Below are positions 35,688-45,126 of a stretch of DNA of 64,000 bases, piece by piece. Numbering within the stretch: position 1 is the first letter of the stretch; each line of letters starts with the position of its first letter. A model generated the notes under the pieces. That model was not told the origin of the DNA and searched no databases. It saw only the letters and a program-made list of their open reading frames with translations. The translations under genes and the position numbers were made by a program. Source of the DNA: JAFEDN01 sp965651935 (GTDB lineage: Bacteria; Pseudomonadota; Gammaproteobacteria; Coxiellales; Coxiellaceae); NCBI GenBank assembly GCA_965651935.1, contig CBFGTC010000007.1:1-64000 (forward strand). The letters are read 5' to 3'.

Positions 35688-36248
35688 CTAATAAGACGTC
35701 ACCAAAACTTTGGTGCCAATATTAATAAAACTCTCCGATAACCATCTCGCTGACGGTGTCGTTACCCGTACACAACCGTGACTGGAATTCATCAACGATA
35801 ATTGAGGAGACCCGTGTATCGCAGCGCCCCCATTGAAAAACATACAATAAGGCATTTGCGCACCGCCCCCTTTATCTAATGGGAAAGTTTTGGAAATGCA
35901 GGAACTATCTCCTTTGCGAAAAACCCGGTACTTGCCATTAGCAGTCAGACAAGGCTCATTCAATTCTGCACAAAAACTGGCTCCCCCGTTGGCCCGACCA
36001 AAACCCATTAATTGCCCTTGTCCATTGTAAGCCGCCCACTGCCTTGCCCGAGGACTAAAAACAAATACTTTTTCACCAGTAGATTTGATACTTTTAGGCA
36101 AAATCAGCGGATCGTTGTATTGGTCTCGCCAGATAATTCCCATACCAACGACATCATCATAACGATTCATTGTGCTGTTAAAGGCAAACATCGGAGTGTT
36201 GATCACCCCCAAAAAAACTGTTAAAGCGACCTTAGATAATATTTTCAT
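35688..36248 (-). CDS. Secreted L,D-transpeptidase (YkuD fold)
   Basis: A 186-aa protein with a signal peptide (residues ~1-22, VALTVFLGVINTPMFA) and a YkuD catalytic domain. The active-site motif is HGSPQLSLMNSSHGCVRV near residue 145-163, with the nucleophilic cysteine in SHGCVR. Such enzymes make 3-3 cross-links in peptidoglycan or attach proteins to it; no substrate-binding LysM domain is present. Single gene, convergent with the 60-aa gene. Confidence 0.9.
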   Translation of the reverse strand: MKILSKVALTVFLGVINTPMFAFNSTMNRYDDVVGMGIIWRDQYNDPLILPKSIKSTGEKVFVFSPRARQWAAYNGQGQLMGFGRANGGASFCAELNEPCLTANGKYRVFRKGDSSCISKTFPLDKGGGAQMPYCMFFNGGAAIHGSPQLSLMNSSHGCVRVTTPSARWLSESFINIGTKVLVTSY

Positions 36249-36361
36249 TTGACCTCCTTTTCTTCACATGAATTACCATCTGTTGTTAAATATAGTACAG
36301 ATTATGTAAAATTTTAATACTAAAACTAATTTAAATTTGATCAAAAGAAAATAACAGTGGT

Positions 36362-37051
36362 TTATAAACCCAACTTTGATTTGATAAAAGGAATGGTAAT
36401 TCTGTGTTTAGAAATCATGGCTTCTTTATCTAAAACTTCTAACGCACAAAATAATTCATTCATCTTTCTAGGATAATGATGCAATAAAAAATTTCCGGCT
36501 TCGTCCGACAATTCCAAACCCCTTCGAGAGGCGCGCATTTGCAAGGCAGCTAATTTATGCTCATCATTTAAATTTTGAATATTAAATACCAAAAAAGAAC
36601 GCAAACGCGAGGCCAAATCAGGAAGCTGGCAATTGAGCGCTATTGGCGGATATAACGCACTCAACAACAAACGAGCACCTAACTCGCGACAACGATTATA
36701 AAAATTAAATAAAGAGATTTCCCATTGAATATCGCCTAATACAGCATCAATATTATCGATACAAATTAAAGAAAGATATTCCATATTAGCAAAAACTTCT
36801 GGTCGCAAAGCGGGCTGAGCCAAATCCAAATAGATACATTGATGGGCTTCACAATGATGGCAGCAAGCTTGTAATAAATGCGATTTCCCAGATCCCGATG
36901 GACCACAAAGAAAAACCAGGCGTTCACCTTGATTATTAGAAAAATTAATTAAGTGCTTTACTAATATCGCATTATTCCCTACATAAAAATTTGAAAAAGT
37001 CGCCTCATCGGACAACTCCAAACCTAAAGTCAATTGCTGACCGAGCTTCAT
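36362..37051 (-). CDS. hda: DnaA regulatory inactivator Hda
   Basis: A 229-aa AAA+ protein homologous to the ATPase part of DnaA. N-terminal QQLTLGLELSDEATFSNFY includes the clamp-binding QL motif; Walker A is GPSGSGKSHLLQACC near residue 52 and Walker B LICIDNIDAV near 95. With the loaded beta clamp, Hda stimulates ATP hydrolysis by DnaA and so prevents re-initiation. The ATG at 37051 overlaps the stop of the DUF2066 gene (ATGA), so an ATG at 37063 is not preferred. Confidence 0.94.
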   Translation of the reverse strand: MKLGQQLTLGLELSDEATFSNFYVGNNAILVKHLINFSNNQGERLVFLCGPSGSGKSHLLQACCHHCEAHQCIYLDLAQPALRPEVFANMEYLSLICIDNIDAVLGDIQWEISLFNFYNRCRELGARLLLSALYPPIALNCQLPDLASRLRSFLVFNIQNLNDEHKLAALQMRASRRGLELSDEAGNFLLHHYPRKMNELFCALEVLDKEAMISKHRITIPFIKSKLGL

Positions 37052-38022
37052 TGAGCCCGCCAATGAAAAGTTAGCAAAGCTGACGTATCACTTACCAAAT
37101 TAAAATGGGGATTTATAGCCATGGCTTGTTTGAATGCATCAGAACCCTCTCCTGCTGCTGTCACCTGTATTAATACCCCATGACTTCCAATATCTTGAAC
37201 ATAGAGGCCTAAAACCGGATGCAATTGCTTAATAGTTTGAAGCAGATTTTGATAATCCGTTAATTGCGAAATACCCAACACCGCCACCCAAAAAGTATTG
37301 CCAGTTTTTTGATCAAGATGAATACTCAATTGACTGGCCAAAATATCTGCCAATTTATTTACTGCTTCGCGCAGCACCTCTTCTTGAGAGCCATTGCTGC
37401 TCCACTGCCAAGTTTGAGTATTCCAAACTAACAACCAATCCCCCAGCCAATTCGCATTATTGGCAGGATCAGGCCTGAGGTTACCTGAAAGAACTACCGG
37501 CGTATGATAAGTTTCGCCCAATTTTTCTAAAGCAGCCTGGTTTGAAGCGGAGGAAGGCTCAATCGGTATATTAGGAAAAACCAAAGGTAAGCCACGTTGA
37601 TTCCCTACGCTTTGTAGCAACGGCATTAATGCATCAAGGTTCGCTATATTCAGTATGATAAGACTGGATGGACGCTCCGAAATCCATACTGGTTGCTGAG
37701 CTTCAATCAACAAATTGATCAGGGCGCGCTGATCAAAAGTGACAATTAAATTATTGTCTACATAACTATACTTTTGGACATATCTATCTACCAAAGCAAT
37801 TTGTTTTTGTATTTCCGGGACAGTGATAATACGTGAATTGCCGGACAGCTTAATCAACACTTGCTCAAACGCTTTCTCTAGCGCAGGGTGTAAATCCACT
37901 GCGGATTGACTGGGTACGGTCACATTACCGATATTAAATCCCTGCGGAGCCACCGCCGCCCAGCTCAAAGAGCTATAAAAAATAAACAATCCTGTCAAAA
38001 TGACGAAAAAACGTTCAAACAT
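37048..38022 (-). CDS. DUF2066-family exported protein
   Basis: A 324-aa protein with an N-terminal signal sequence (VILTGLFIFYSSLSWA). After it, AAVAPQGFNIGNVTVPSQSA and QRALINLLIEAQQPVWISER are typical of the DUF2066 family, which in gammaproteobacteria is encoded between purM (divergent) and hda. Its function is not established. It is translationally coupled to hda and lies 39 bases from purM, so the two directions share a compact promoter region. Confidence 0.85.
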   Translation of the reverse strand: MFERFFVILTGLFIFYSSLSWAAVAPQGFNIGNVTVPSQSAVDLHPALEKAFEQVLIKLSGNSRIITVPEIQKQIALVDRYVQKYSYVDNNLIVTFDQRALINLLIEAQQPVWISERPSSLIILNIANLDALMPLLQSVGNQRGLPLVFPNIPIEPSSASNQAALEKLGETYHTPVVLSGNLRPDPANNANWLGDWLLVWNTQTWQWSSNGSQEEVLREAVNKLADILASQLSIHLDQKTGNTFWVAVLGISQLTDYQNLLQTIKQLHPVLGLYVQDIGSHGVLIQVTAAGEGSDAFKQAMAINPHFNLVSDTSALLTFHWRAQ

Positions 38023-38061
38023 AGTTTATTGTACCACAATTTTGGTATAAGATTTTCAACC

Positions 38062-39096
38062 ATGAATGATAAATCCCTTAACTATAAGAAAGCCGGCGTT
38101 GACATTGAACAAGCCAACGCCCTCGTAAAAGACATACGCCAGATTGCGAACCGCACCCACCGCCCAGGTATGCTTGGCGGCATCGGCGGTTTTGGGGCTC
38201 TATTTGAAATCCCCTCTGGCTACCGCCAGCCAGTTTTAGTTTCCGGAACTGATGGCGTAGGCACCAAACTTAAGTTAGCCATTGAAATGAAAAAACACGA
38301 CACCATTGGCATCGACTTGGTAGCCATGTGCGTAAATGACGTGGCTTGCTTAGGCGCGGAACCGTTATTTTTTTTAGATTATTTTGCTACCGGGCATCTC
38401 AATTCCAGTCAAGCCCGCGATATTATCGCTGGAATTGGCAAAGGCTGTGAAATAGCCAAAGCCGCACTGATCGGGGGAGAAACAGCGGAAATGCCGGGCA
38501 TGTATCAAAATGACGATTATGATTTAGCCGGTTTTTGTGTTGGCGTGGTTGAAAAAGATCAAATTATAGATGGCCGCCTAGTGCAAGCAGGTGATACGCT
38601 TTTAGCTGTGGCCTCCTCGGGTCCGCACTCCAATGGATACTCTTTAATACGCAAAGTATTGGAACAATCCCAAACCTCATTAGACTCCTCTTTTGGTGAG
38701 ACTACTCTGGGCGAAGTCTTATTGACTCCAACCCGAATTTATACTCCCCTCTTACAGAAATTGAAGGCTACCCTACCAGTACACGCCATCGCTCACATTA
38801 CCGGGGGAGGACTGATCGATAACTTGCCTCGGGTGATGCCATCCTTCACCAAAGCCGTCATCTATCGTCAAAGCTGGGTTCTACCTGAAATTTTCCAATG
38901 GCTTCAGCGCCAAGGTCAAATTGATGCTATGGAAATGTTTAAGGCATTTAATATGGGAGTGGGTCTGATTATTTGCGTTCCACCCTCCCACACTGACACG
39001 GCTTTAGAAATAATTCATTCCAGCGGTGAAACTGGATGGGTAATAGGGGAAATTCAAAAAGCTTTTGAAACATCTCCCAGCTTGGATTGGCAATGA
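38062..39096 (+). CDS. purM: Phosphoribosylformylglycinamidine cyclo-ligase PurM
   Basis: A 344-aa AIR synthetase, step five of purine biosynthesis. The signature segments are GGIGGFGALFEIP, VSGTDGVGTKLKLAIEM near residue 65, GGETAEMPGMYQ near 145 and HITGGGLIDNLPRVMP near 245. The open frame extends upstream, but the ATG at 38062 gives the canonical N terminus (MNDKSLNYKKAGVDIE) and length. An extended -10 TGGTATAAG lies just before. It is ATGA-coupled with purN. Confidence 0.98.
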   Translation: MNDKSLNYKKAGVDIEQANALVKDIRQIANRTHRPGMLGGIGGFGALFEIPSGYRQPVLVSGTDGVGTKLKLAIEMKKHDTIGIDLVAMCVNDVACLGAEPLFFLDYFATGHLNSSQARDIIAGIGKGCEIAKAALIGGETAEMPGMYQNDDYDLAGFCVGVVEKDQIIDGRLVQAGDTLLAVASSGPHSNGYSLIRKVLEQSQTSLDSSFGETTLGEVLLTPTRIYTPLLQKLKATLPVHAIAHITGGGLIDNLPRVMPSFTKAVIYRQSWVLPEIFQWLQRQGQIDAMEMFKAFNMGVGLIICVPPSHTDTALEIIHSSGETGWVIGEIQKAFETSPSLDWQ

Positions 39097-39683
39097 CGCT
39101 ACCAATCGTTGTCTTAATCTCAGGAAATGGATCAAACTTGCAAGCCATTATTGATGCCTCTCGCAAAGATTTGGCAGTAGAAATACGCGCCGTCATTAGT
39201 AGCCGAAGTGACGTCAAGGGATTACAAAGAGCGGAACAAGCTGGAATTCCCGCGCACGTTATTAAAAACGAAATCGGTCTTGTGGAACTGATTGACAGCT
39301 ATAGTCCTCAAATCCTTGTTTTAGCAGGTTATATGCGCCGACTCTCTCCGAAGTTTGTACAACATTATGCCGGACGAATCATTAACATCCATCCGTCATT
39401 GTTACCAAAATATCCTGGATTGGACACTCACAAGAGAGTATTACAAGCGCGAGAGGAACAACACGGAGTCACTATTCATTTTGTCACTGAAGAAGTCGAT
39501 GCCGGCCCGATTATTTGTCAGGCTCAACTGAATATTGATGCACAGGATACAGAAGAGACGCTGAAAACTCGAATCCATGCTTTAGAACATCAATTATACC
39601 CCCAAGTTTTATCCTGGTTAGCAGCAGGCCGGTTAAAATTAAATCCAAATGGACAGGTTATTTTGGATGGCAAGCTTATCTAA
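39093..39683 (+). CDS. purN: Phosphoribosylglycinamide formyltransferase PurN
   Basis: A 196-aa folate-dependent GAR transformylase. It has VVLISGNGSNLQAIIDA at the N terminus, the catalytic Asn-His-Asp arrangement in IINIHPSLLPKYPGLDTH near residue 105-120, and GVTIHFVTEEVDAGPIICQ near 130. The ATG at 39093 overlaps the purM stop. Confidence 0.98.
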   Translation: MTLPIVVLISGNGSNLQAIIDASRKDLAVEIRAVISSRSDVKGLQRAEQAGIPAHVIKNEIGLVELIDSYSPQILVLAGYMRRLSPKFVQHYAGRIINIHPSLLPKYPGLDTHKRVLQAREEQHGVTIHFVTEEVDAGPIICQAQLNIDAQDTEETLKTRIHALEHQLYPQVLSWLAAGRLKLNPNGQVILDGKLI

Positions 39684-39812
39684 GCTTAGGGTAAAGTTCC
39701 AGCAAAAACTGGATATTTACAATAAGCTTCAAAATCTCATTGATGTCATTAAAACTTAAACGAGTATAACTGACTCAAGCTGAAAACAGTGGATATCCCG
39801 TAAAAAATGCAT

Positions 39813-39818
39813 TATACT
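39813..39818 (+). promoter_or_regulatory. Possible -10 element of ihfB
   Basis: TATACT preceded at 17-base spacing by TGGATA gives a moderate promoter about 30 bases before the ihfB ATG. The -35 hexamer is weak. Confidence 0.35.
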
Positions 39819-39851
39819 AAACAAAACCTTTATTCTTTAAAAGGACAGGTT

Positions 39852-40184
39852 ATGGTCAAGTCAGAATTAATTCAAAAACTGTCTAACTGCCAAAATAGTC
39901 TACTATTGAAAGACATTGAAACGGCGGTTAACCATATTTTGGACCGCATGAGTGATAGTTTAAGCCAAGGGGACCGCATCGAAATCCGCGGTTTCGGCAG
40001 CTTTGCGCCACGGTATCGCCCTCCCCGCCGCGCCCACAATCCCAGAACAGGTGAACGGGTTTTCACCAACGCCAAATACACTCCGCATTTTAAACCTGGC
40101 AAAGAAATGCGCGAACGCGTCGACCAAAGCAAATCTCAATGGCCACTTAAAGAAACCTCTTCGGAACCGGATGACGACGAATAA
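39852..40184 (+). CDS. ihfB: Integration host factor beta subunit, with acidic C-terminal tail
   Basis: A 110-aa HU/IHF-family protein. MVKSELIQKLSNCQ, RIEIRGFGSFAPRYRPPRRA with the intercalating proline in HNPRTGE, and YTPHFKPGKEMRERV assign it to IHF-beta rather than HU. IHF is a heterodimer that bends specific sites. E. coli IhfB is 94 aa; this one adds about 16 residues ending SSEPDDDE. The ATG at 39852 has AGGACAGG upstream; the earlier ATG at 39807 is rejected. It lies downstream of purN, not rpsA, its usual neighbour. Confidence 0.9.
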   Translation: MVKSELIQKLSNCQNSLLLKDIETAVNHILDRMSDSLSQGDRIEIRGFGSFAPRYRPPRRAHNPRTGERVFTNAKYTPHFKPGKEMRERVDQSKSQWPLKETSSEPDDDE

Positions 40185-40263
40185 GGAATCAGTATATTTA
40201 ATTAATTTTTATCGTTATTACACAAAAACAAAATCATTACGCCACTCTAAGAGCGATTAAAAT

Positions 40264-42252
40264 TTATAAGCTCAATCGCCGTATATTGTCCGCTTTTTTA
40301 ACAAAATCATTAATGCTATCTAATAAAAATTCTGTATTCGTTTTTTTAGGTTTAAAAAAAGCATAACTTGAGACAAAACAGCCATAAGAATAGGTTTTGA
40401 TAATTTTATTGCCATGGAGTGATTCAAGATACATTGCTAATCTCTCCAAATTTTCTGAGGACTTGTTCATGTGATAATTGAATAACAATCGAAAAGTTGT
40501 CTGCAAATAATGCTGTTTTTGTTTCAAAACTTTAAGGGCTGCCTCAGAATGAAAATTGTTCATGCGAGTTTTTAAATTCTCAATTTGCTTGCTAAGATTG
40601 ATCAATTCAATTGGAAACAGTTTATCGTGTTTACCTGCACTACCTTGAATCTGTTTGTTTTTGTTAATACTTTTTTTATTAACTTTGCTATCTTTAATGT
40701 CTTTGCTTTTAAAAATGTAATTTTTAATTTTCCCATACCAGAAATTTTCAATAAATTTCTCAATATAATCAAGCAATTCCAAAGTGTTTAATTTCCTGGA
40801 TTCAGAAGCGCTAAACCAATTTTTCGTATAAAAAAAAGTTTTAACTGAGTCGTCAGTTTGCAAATTCTTAATTTTTTCTAACAATTGTTCAAGTCTATTA
40901 AAAAATTTTCCGGGCTCTTCTTGTTTCCTTTTTTTTGAAAAAATTACAATCAAATCAATATAAATTTCTTTTAAATATAAAATTTTCTTATTTAAAATTT
41001 TTTTATACCCATCTGATAAGCCATTAGCCAATAAACGTTTTTTTAACTCTAACTCTAATATCTTATTAATAATTATTTTAAATAATAATGGAGTTTTGGG
41101 TGATGATTTATCAAACAGCAATTTATTATAAAATAAAGGTTCAAAATATCGAAAATAATATTTTTTGTCGCTTTCAGGCAAATATCCAAAATACTCGATA
41201 ATTTTACTATTTGGATACTTTTCATCTTTAAAAGAATAGATTTCAAAAAAAAACTTTTTCAAAGACTGACGCTCAGATATGAAGGAGTCTTTTTTATTAT
41301 CTTTATCTTTATCTTTATCTATATCTTTATATAAATTATAGATATCCCTTAATAATTTATAACCCTCTTTAAAATTTTGTTCTGGTATATTCTTAAAAAC
41401 TAGAAAAAAATATTTCGAATTAGTTTCAAATATTTTTCCTAAATAATCTAAAATATTTTTTCTTACTTCATTTGGAGATAATTTCAAATATGATGATATT
41501 TTAGTATAAGAGTCGTTTAAAAATTTATATTCTGGCGTATCGGTTTCAAATTCCCCCATGGTAAAAAAAATCGACCATAATAATTCGACATCCTTTTTTG
41601 ACTCGCCTATACATAATAGCTTATTCTTTTTTATAAATTCTTTAAATTTGGGCTTCGTATTATTTTTCAAAACTTTTAAAAAATTTTCTCGATAAAATTG
41701 TTCGCGGTCCTTTATTATATAAGGTATTTCGCGCTGATTGTTATTTTGTTCAATGCCATCCATTAATAACTTGTTAAATTCTTCTTTATCATGATACCAT
41801 TTAGTGATTATGCAAGGTTTTATGCTTTTAAAAGCCAAAATAGCTTTAACCAAGTCCATATTCCCTAATAGCAATTGCTTAAGGGGGTATGGATCTCCCG
41901 TTGCGAGACAAGAACAAAACGTTTTATCTTTGAGATTTATTTTTCCTATTAAAGCTTTAATAAAATCTTTCTTTGAATAATTTTTAGCATTAAATGCATT
42001 TTGCAATAGTAAACTGGGCTCTGCAATTAAATTAATATTTTTCTGCGCCCACCACTGAAAGTGGTTATTGACAAATGGAGCCAAAAAAAAGGCGAGATTA
42101 TATAACACAAATAAAACAGCCTGATCTATTTCATCATAAAAATAAAATATATTTGGAAAAGACACTTCATCAATTCTTGAGGTTCTGTTTTGTTTTATCT
42201 TTGAAAGAGATTCCAACGAAGGAAATGTCGTTAATACTTTTTCATCATTCAT
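40264..42252 (-). CDS. AT-rich orphan protein (662 aa), candidate secreted effector
   Basis: I recognise no family. The protein is rich in Lys, Asn, Phe, Ile and Tyr, mostly helical, without signal peptide; one hydrophobic stretch near residues 45-62 (QAVLFVLYNLAFFLAPFV) could be a membrane helix. A segment near residue 118 (DPYPLKQLLLGNMDLVKAIL) is reminiscent of an ankyrin-type helix pair but is too weak to call. The middle has an Asp-Lys repeat (DKDKDKD) coded by a hexanucleotide array at 41297-41326. Composition is far more AT-rich than ihfB and metQ on either side. A Dot/Icm effector is a guess based on composition and context. Confidence 0.65.
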   Translation of the reverse strand: MNDEKVLTTFPSLESLSKIKQNRTSRIDEVSFPNIFYFYDEIDQAVLFVLYNLAFFLAPFVNNHFQWWAQKNINLIAEPSLLLQNAFNAKNYSKKDFIKALIGKINLKDKTFCSCLATGDPYPLKQLLLGNMDLVKAILAFKSIKPCIITKWYHDKEEFNKLLMDGIEQNNNQREIPYIIKDREQFYRENFLKVLKNNTKPKFKEFIKKNKLLCIGESKKDVELLWSIFFTMGEFETDTPEYKFLNDSYTKISSYLKLSPNEVRKNILDYLGKIFETNSKYFFLVFKNIPEQNFKEGYKLLRDIYNLYKDIDKDKDKDNKKDSFISERQSLKKFFFEIYSFKDEKYPNSKIIEYFGYLPESDKKYYFRYFEPLFYNKLLFDKSSPKTPLLFKIIINKILELELKKRLLANGLSDGYKKILNKKILYLKEIYIDLIVIFSKKRKQEEPGKFFNRLEQLLEKIKNLQTDDSVKTFFYTKNWFSASESRKLNTLELLDYIEKFIENFWYGKIKNYIFKSKDIKDSKVNKKSINKNKQIQGSAGKHDKLFPIELINLSKQIENLKTRMNNFHSEAALKVLKQKQHYLQTTFRLLFNYHMNKSSENLERLAMYLESLHGNKIIKTYSYGCFVSSYAFFKPKKTNTEFLLDSINDFVKKADNIRRLSL
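41297..41326. repeat. In-frame hexanucleotide microsatellite
   Basis: Four perfect TTATCT units plus one variant unit lie within the 662-codon orphan gene and encode an Asp-Lys repeat. Because the unit is six bases, changes in copy number would lengthen or shorten the protein without shifting the frame. Confidence 0.8.
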
Positions 42253-42440
42253 TTGTTTACTTCCATCTGTAATAGAGACAGTGTCAATTAAGATTTCATA
42301 AGGGTTAGATGATTTAACTTACATTTTAAATGTTAAATATTAAGAATACCTTAACAAGAAAATTGAACAGCGGTAAATTCGGGGGGTAACGCCCTACCCG
42401 TCAAAGACGGGCAAGGTAAGATAATTCTTTGAATTTTAAA

Positions 42441-43238
42441 CTAAAATCCGGGTATTGCGGCATCACCGAACAGTTTAGCAGCCCGGTCTTTCACTTCTTG
42501 AGAATGGAAAGCATCCACTAATTGATGCACTTTAGGGTCGTCTTTGTCTTTTTCTCTAACTACTATAATATTCATATAAGGAGAGTCAGCATCCTCATGA
42601 AAAATAGCGTCTTTGGTAGGAGACAAGCCCGCCGGCACGGCAAAGTTGGTGTTAATCACCGCCAAGTCAACATCGGCTAAAGACCGTGGCAATTGCGGCG
42701 CTTCCAATTCTATGATTTGTAGGCTCTTAGGATTTTCGGCAATATCTAATTTAGTGGCATTCACTCCTGCTCCGGGTTTTAAAGTAATTAAACCCGCTTT
42801 TTCTAACAATAATAATGCCCGCGCTTCATTACTCGGATCGTTCGGGATAGCGACTTTGGCATTTTGGGGGATATTATCCAAATTTTGGATTTTTTTTGAA
42901 TAAATACCGACAGGATAAACAAAAGTTTTGCCTGCTATCGCAAATTTATACCCATATTCTTTTATTTGAGCATCTAAAAATGGCTGCGTTTGAAAGGCAT
43001 TTGCATCTATACTGCCATCGTTTAATGCGGCATTGGGGGTGTTGTAATCAGAAAACGTAATAATTTGCACGTTTAAACCGTATTTATTCTGCGCCACTTC
43101 TTTAGCGGCTTCCATTAATTGAGTTTCCGGCCCATCAATCGTGCCCACTTTGATTGAATCCGATTTAGATGGCTTGCACGACGTCAGGCTCAAAACGCTT
43201 AAAACCCCCAAACAACCCAATATTAATATTTTTTTCAT
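42441..43238 (-). CDS. metQ: Methionine ABC transporter substrate-binding lipoprotein MetQ
   Basis: A 265-aa lipoprotein of the NlpA/MetQ family. The signal peptide ends in the lipobox LTSC (Cys at residue 21), and the mature part begins with IKVGTIDGPETQLMEAAKEV; DANAFQTQPFLDAQI and VAIPNDPSNEARALLLLEKA are family motifs. It delivers methionine to MetNI. It is the last gene of a metN-metI-metQ operon. A CCCGTC-TTT-GACGGG hairpin lies about 40 bases downstream. Confidence 0.96.
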   Translation of the reverse strand: MKKILILGCLGVLSVLSLTSCKPSKSDSIKVGTIDGPETQLMEAAKEVAQNKYGLNVQIITFSDYNTPNAALNDGSIDANAFQTQPFLDAQIKEYGYKFAIAGKTFVYPVGIYSKKIQNLDNIPQNAKVAIPNDPSNEARALLLLEKAGLITLKPGAGVNATKLDIAENPKSLQIIELEAPQLPRSLADVDLAVINTNFAVPAGLSPTKDAIFHEDADSPYMNIIVVREKDKDDPKVHQLVDAFHSQEVKDRAAKLFGDAAIPGF

Positions 43239-43247
43239 AATAACCTC

Positions 43248-43898
43248 TTAATGAGTCAATTTACGGGCGACCCAATCGCCCGCCACTTGCACTAGTTGCA
43301 CAAATAAAATGAGTATCGCAATGGTCCACAGCATCACATTCACATTAAAACGTTGATAACCATAGCGTATGGCCAGGTCTCCCAGGCCCCCACCACCGAT
43401 GACTCCTGCCATTGCCGAGTACCCTATTAATGCGATCAGCGTCAGGGTAATGCCTCGGACGATAGTAGGCAAGGCTTCTGGCAACAATATTTTATAAATA
43501 ATTTGAAAGGAACTCGCCCCCATGGCTTGCGCTGCTTCCACTAACCCCCAAGGCACTTGTTCTAAAGCAGTCTCCACAAGACGGGCTACAAAAGGAATAG
43601 CCGCAATCGTCAATGGCACTGTCGCCGCGGCAGTTCCAATGGAAGTACCCACCAACCAGCGTGTCAGCGGGATAATTGCCACCATTAATATAATAAAGGG
43701 GATGGAACGCACCCCGTTGGCAATAACTCCCAATATTTTATTCAGATTAGGCCAGGGGATGAGGTGCTCACGCCGAGTGATCAATAACACAACCCCTAAT
43801 GGCAATCCTAAAATAATCGCACCGGCGCACGATATCAGCACCATCATTAAAGTCTCAGCACAAGCGTTAAGAAATAATCCAATCATTGCGGTTGACAT
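43248..43898 (-). CDS. metI: Methionine ABC transporter permease MetI
   Basis: A 216-aa permease with five membrane helices and the EAA loop EAAQAMGASSFQIIYKILLP that contacts MetN. LSGYSAMAG-like IALIGYSAMAGVIGGGGLGD near residue 165 is typical. The ATG at 43898 has GAGGT eight bases upstream and lies inside the end of metN, so the genes overlap by about 30 bases. Confidence 0.95.
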   Translation of the reverse strand: MSTAMIGLFLNACAETLMMVLISCAGAIILGLPLGVVLLITRREHLIPWPNLNKILGVIANGVRSIPFIILMVAIIPLTRWLVGTSIGTAAATVPLTIAAIPFVARLVETALEQVPWGLVEAAQAMGASSFQIIYKILLPEALPTIVRGITLTLIALIGYSAMAGVIGGGGLGDLAIRYGYQRFNVNVMLWTIAILILFVQLVQVAGDWVARKLTH

Positions 43899-44922
43899 AA
43901 CCAATCACCTCTACTTTTAAATCACGTTGTTGTAGATAAGCCTGAGCGGTACTTAGCTCTTCCGCGCTCCCCTCTACCGCAATAATCATCACCCCTAAAT
44001 GCTGATGGCGGATTAACTCCAAATTGGCCTGCAATATATTTAAATGGATACCGCTGCGCCTTAACAACTCACTGATTACCGGTTCCGCAGCGATGGGTCC
44101 GGCAAAAGCGACTCGCCACAATGCCGCGCAATGAGGAAACGGCAACTTCTGGACTTTATCCATTAATGCCACTGGCAATTCTAAGGCTAAACTATGCCGG
44201 ATAAATGAGCGGGCAATGGCCGTTTTAGGTTGAGTAAACAAATTAAACACATCCGTTTGTTCAATGATTTTACCATGGTCCAACACCGCGACTTGATCAG
44301 CAAGGATTTTAATGACGTTCATCTCATGCGTAATTAGTAATATGGTAATTTGCATTTGTTGATTGATAGATTGGATCAATTCCAAGATTGAACGGGTGGT
44401 TTCCGGGTCCAGAGCCGAAGTCATTTCATCACATAATAACACTTTAGGTTGCGTTGCCAACGCTCTGGCTATAGCGACTCGTTGTTTTTGACCGCCGCTA
44501 AGTTGGCTAGGGTAAGCGTGCTGTTTATCTTTTAATCCGACCAATTCCAATAAAGGAAGAGTTTCTCTTTCAATCTGACCACGGCTTTTCCCTATCAATT
44601 CTAATGGCAAACCCACGTTATCCATTACATTACGATGTTGGAGTAAATTGAAATGTTGAAAGATCATTCCCACTTTGCGGCGCACGCGCCTTAAACCTGT
44701 ATGGGAAAGCTGGATTAAATCTTGGCCATCAATAATCACTGATCCCTGTGTGGGTTTTTCTAGCATATTGACACAGCGGATCAAGGAACTTTTTCCAGCG
44801 CCGCTTTTGCCGATAACTCCAAAGATTTCTCCCGGCCTCACGGTCAAATTGACATCAGTTAAGGCCGCAAACTCACCTTTAGTAGTAGAATAATTTTTAT
44901 ACAGATGACGTGTTTCGATCAT
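43867..44922 (-). CDS. metN: Methionine ABC transporter ATP-binding protein MetN
   Basis: A 351-aa ATPase: Walker A GVIGKSGAGKSSLIRCV near residue 38, Q-loop FQHFNLLQHRNV, signature LSGGQKQRVAIARALA near 140, and Walker B VLLCDEMTSALDP. The C-terminal ~75 residues form the NIL (ACT-like) domain with GVMIIAVEGSAEEL, which binds methionine and inhibits transport when the cell is replete. No SAM riboswitch or clear MetJ box array was seen upstream; a short opposite-strand frame overlaps its 5' end. Confidence 0.97.
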   Translation of the reverse strand: MIETRHLYKNYSTTKGEFAALTDVNLTVRPGEIFGVIGKSGAGKSSLIRCVNMLEKPTQGSVIIDGQDLIQLSHTGLRRVRRKVGMIFQHFNLLQHRNVMDNVGLPLELIGKSRGQIERETLPLLELVGLKDKQHAYPSQLSGGQKQRVAIARALATQPKVLLCDEMTSALDPETTRSILELIQSINQQMQITILLITHEMNVIKILADQVAVLDHGKIIEQTDVFNLFTQPKTAIARSFIRHSLALELPVALMDKVQKLPFPHCAALWRVAFAGPIAAEPVISELLRRSGIHLNILQANLELIRHQHLGVMIIAVEGSAEELSTAQAYLQQRDLKVEVIGYVNRNDWIIS

Positions 44923-45126
44923 GTCTCACCGTTTATTGCTAAAACGGTGGTTCAGTGGCAACCCGCTTTAGCAGTATTTTTATGGCGCCCGCAAGCTGAT
45001 GCTCAAATCGGCGCTTTTGATTATTATATTAACTCAAATCCAAATTTTATACAAGAGTCTATCTTAGATGATTATGGAGCTGAGCTAGTATGGCGATATG
45101 AATACATTGCCCAATCCTTTGGCTAA
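44905..45126 (+). CDS. Doubtful small ORF divergent from metN
   Basis: A 73-codon frame overlapping the first 18 bases of metN on the opposite strand. The second half, AQIGAFDYYINSNPNFIQES and DDYGAELVWRYEYIAQ, has a protein-like composition, but there is no good Shine-Dalgarno and I recognise no family. It may be the C-terminal relic of a lost gene rather than an active gene. Confidence 0.3.
   Translation: MTCFDHVSPFIAKTVVQWQPALAVFLWRPQADAQIGAFDYYINSNPNFIQESILDDYGAELVWRYEYIAQSFG

Noticed and set aside
42361..42420. Riboswitch or SAM-box candidate near metNIQ because of a GC-rich hairpin
   Set aside because: The hairpin is downstream of metQ, not in the metN leader, and lacks SAM-riboswitch elements.
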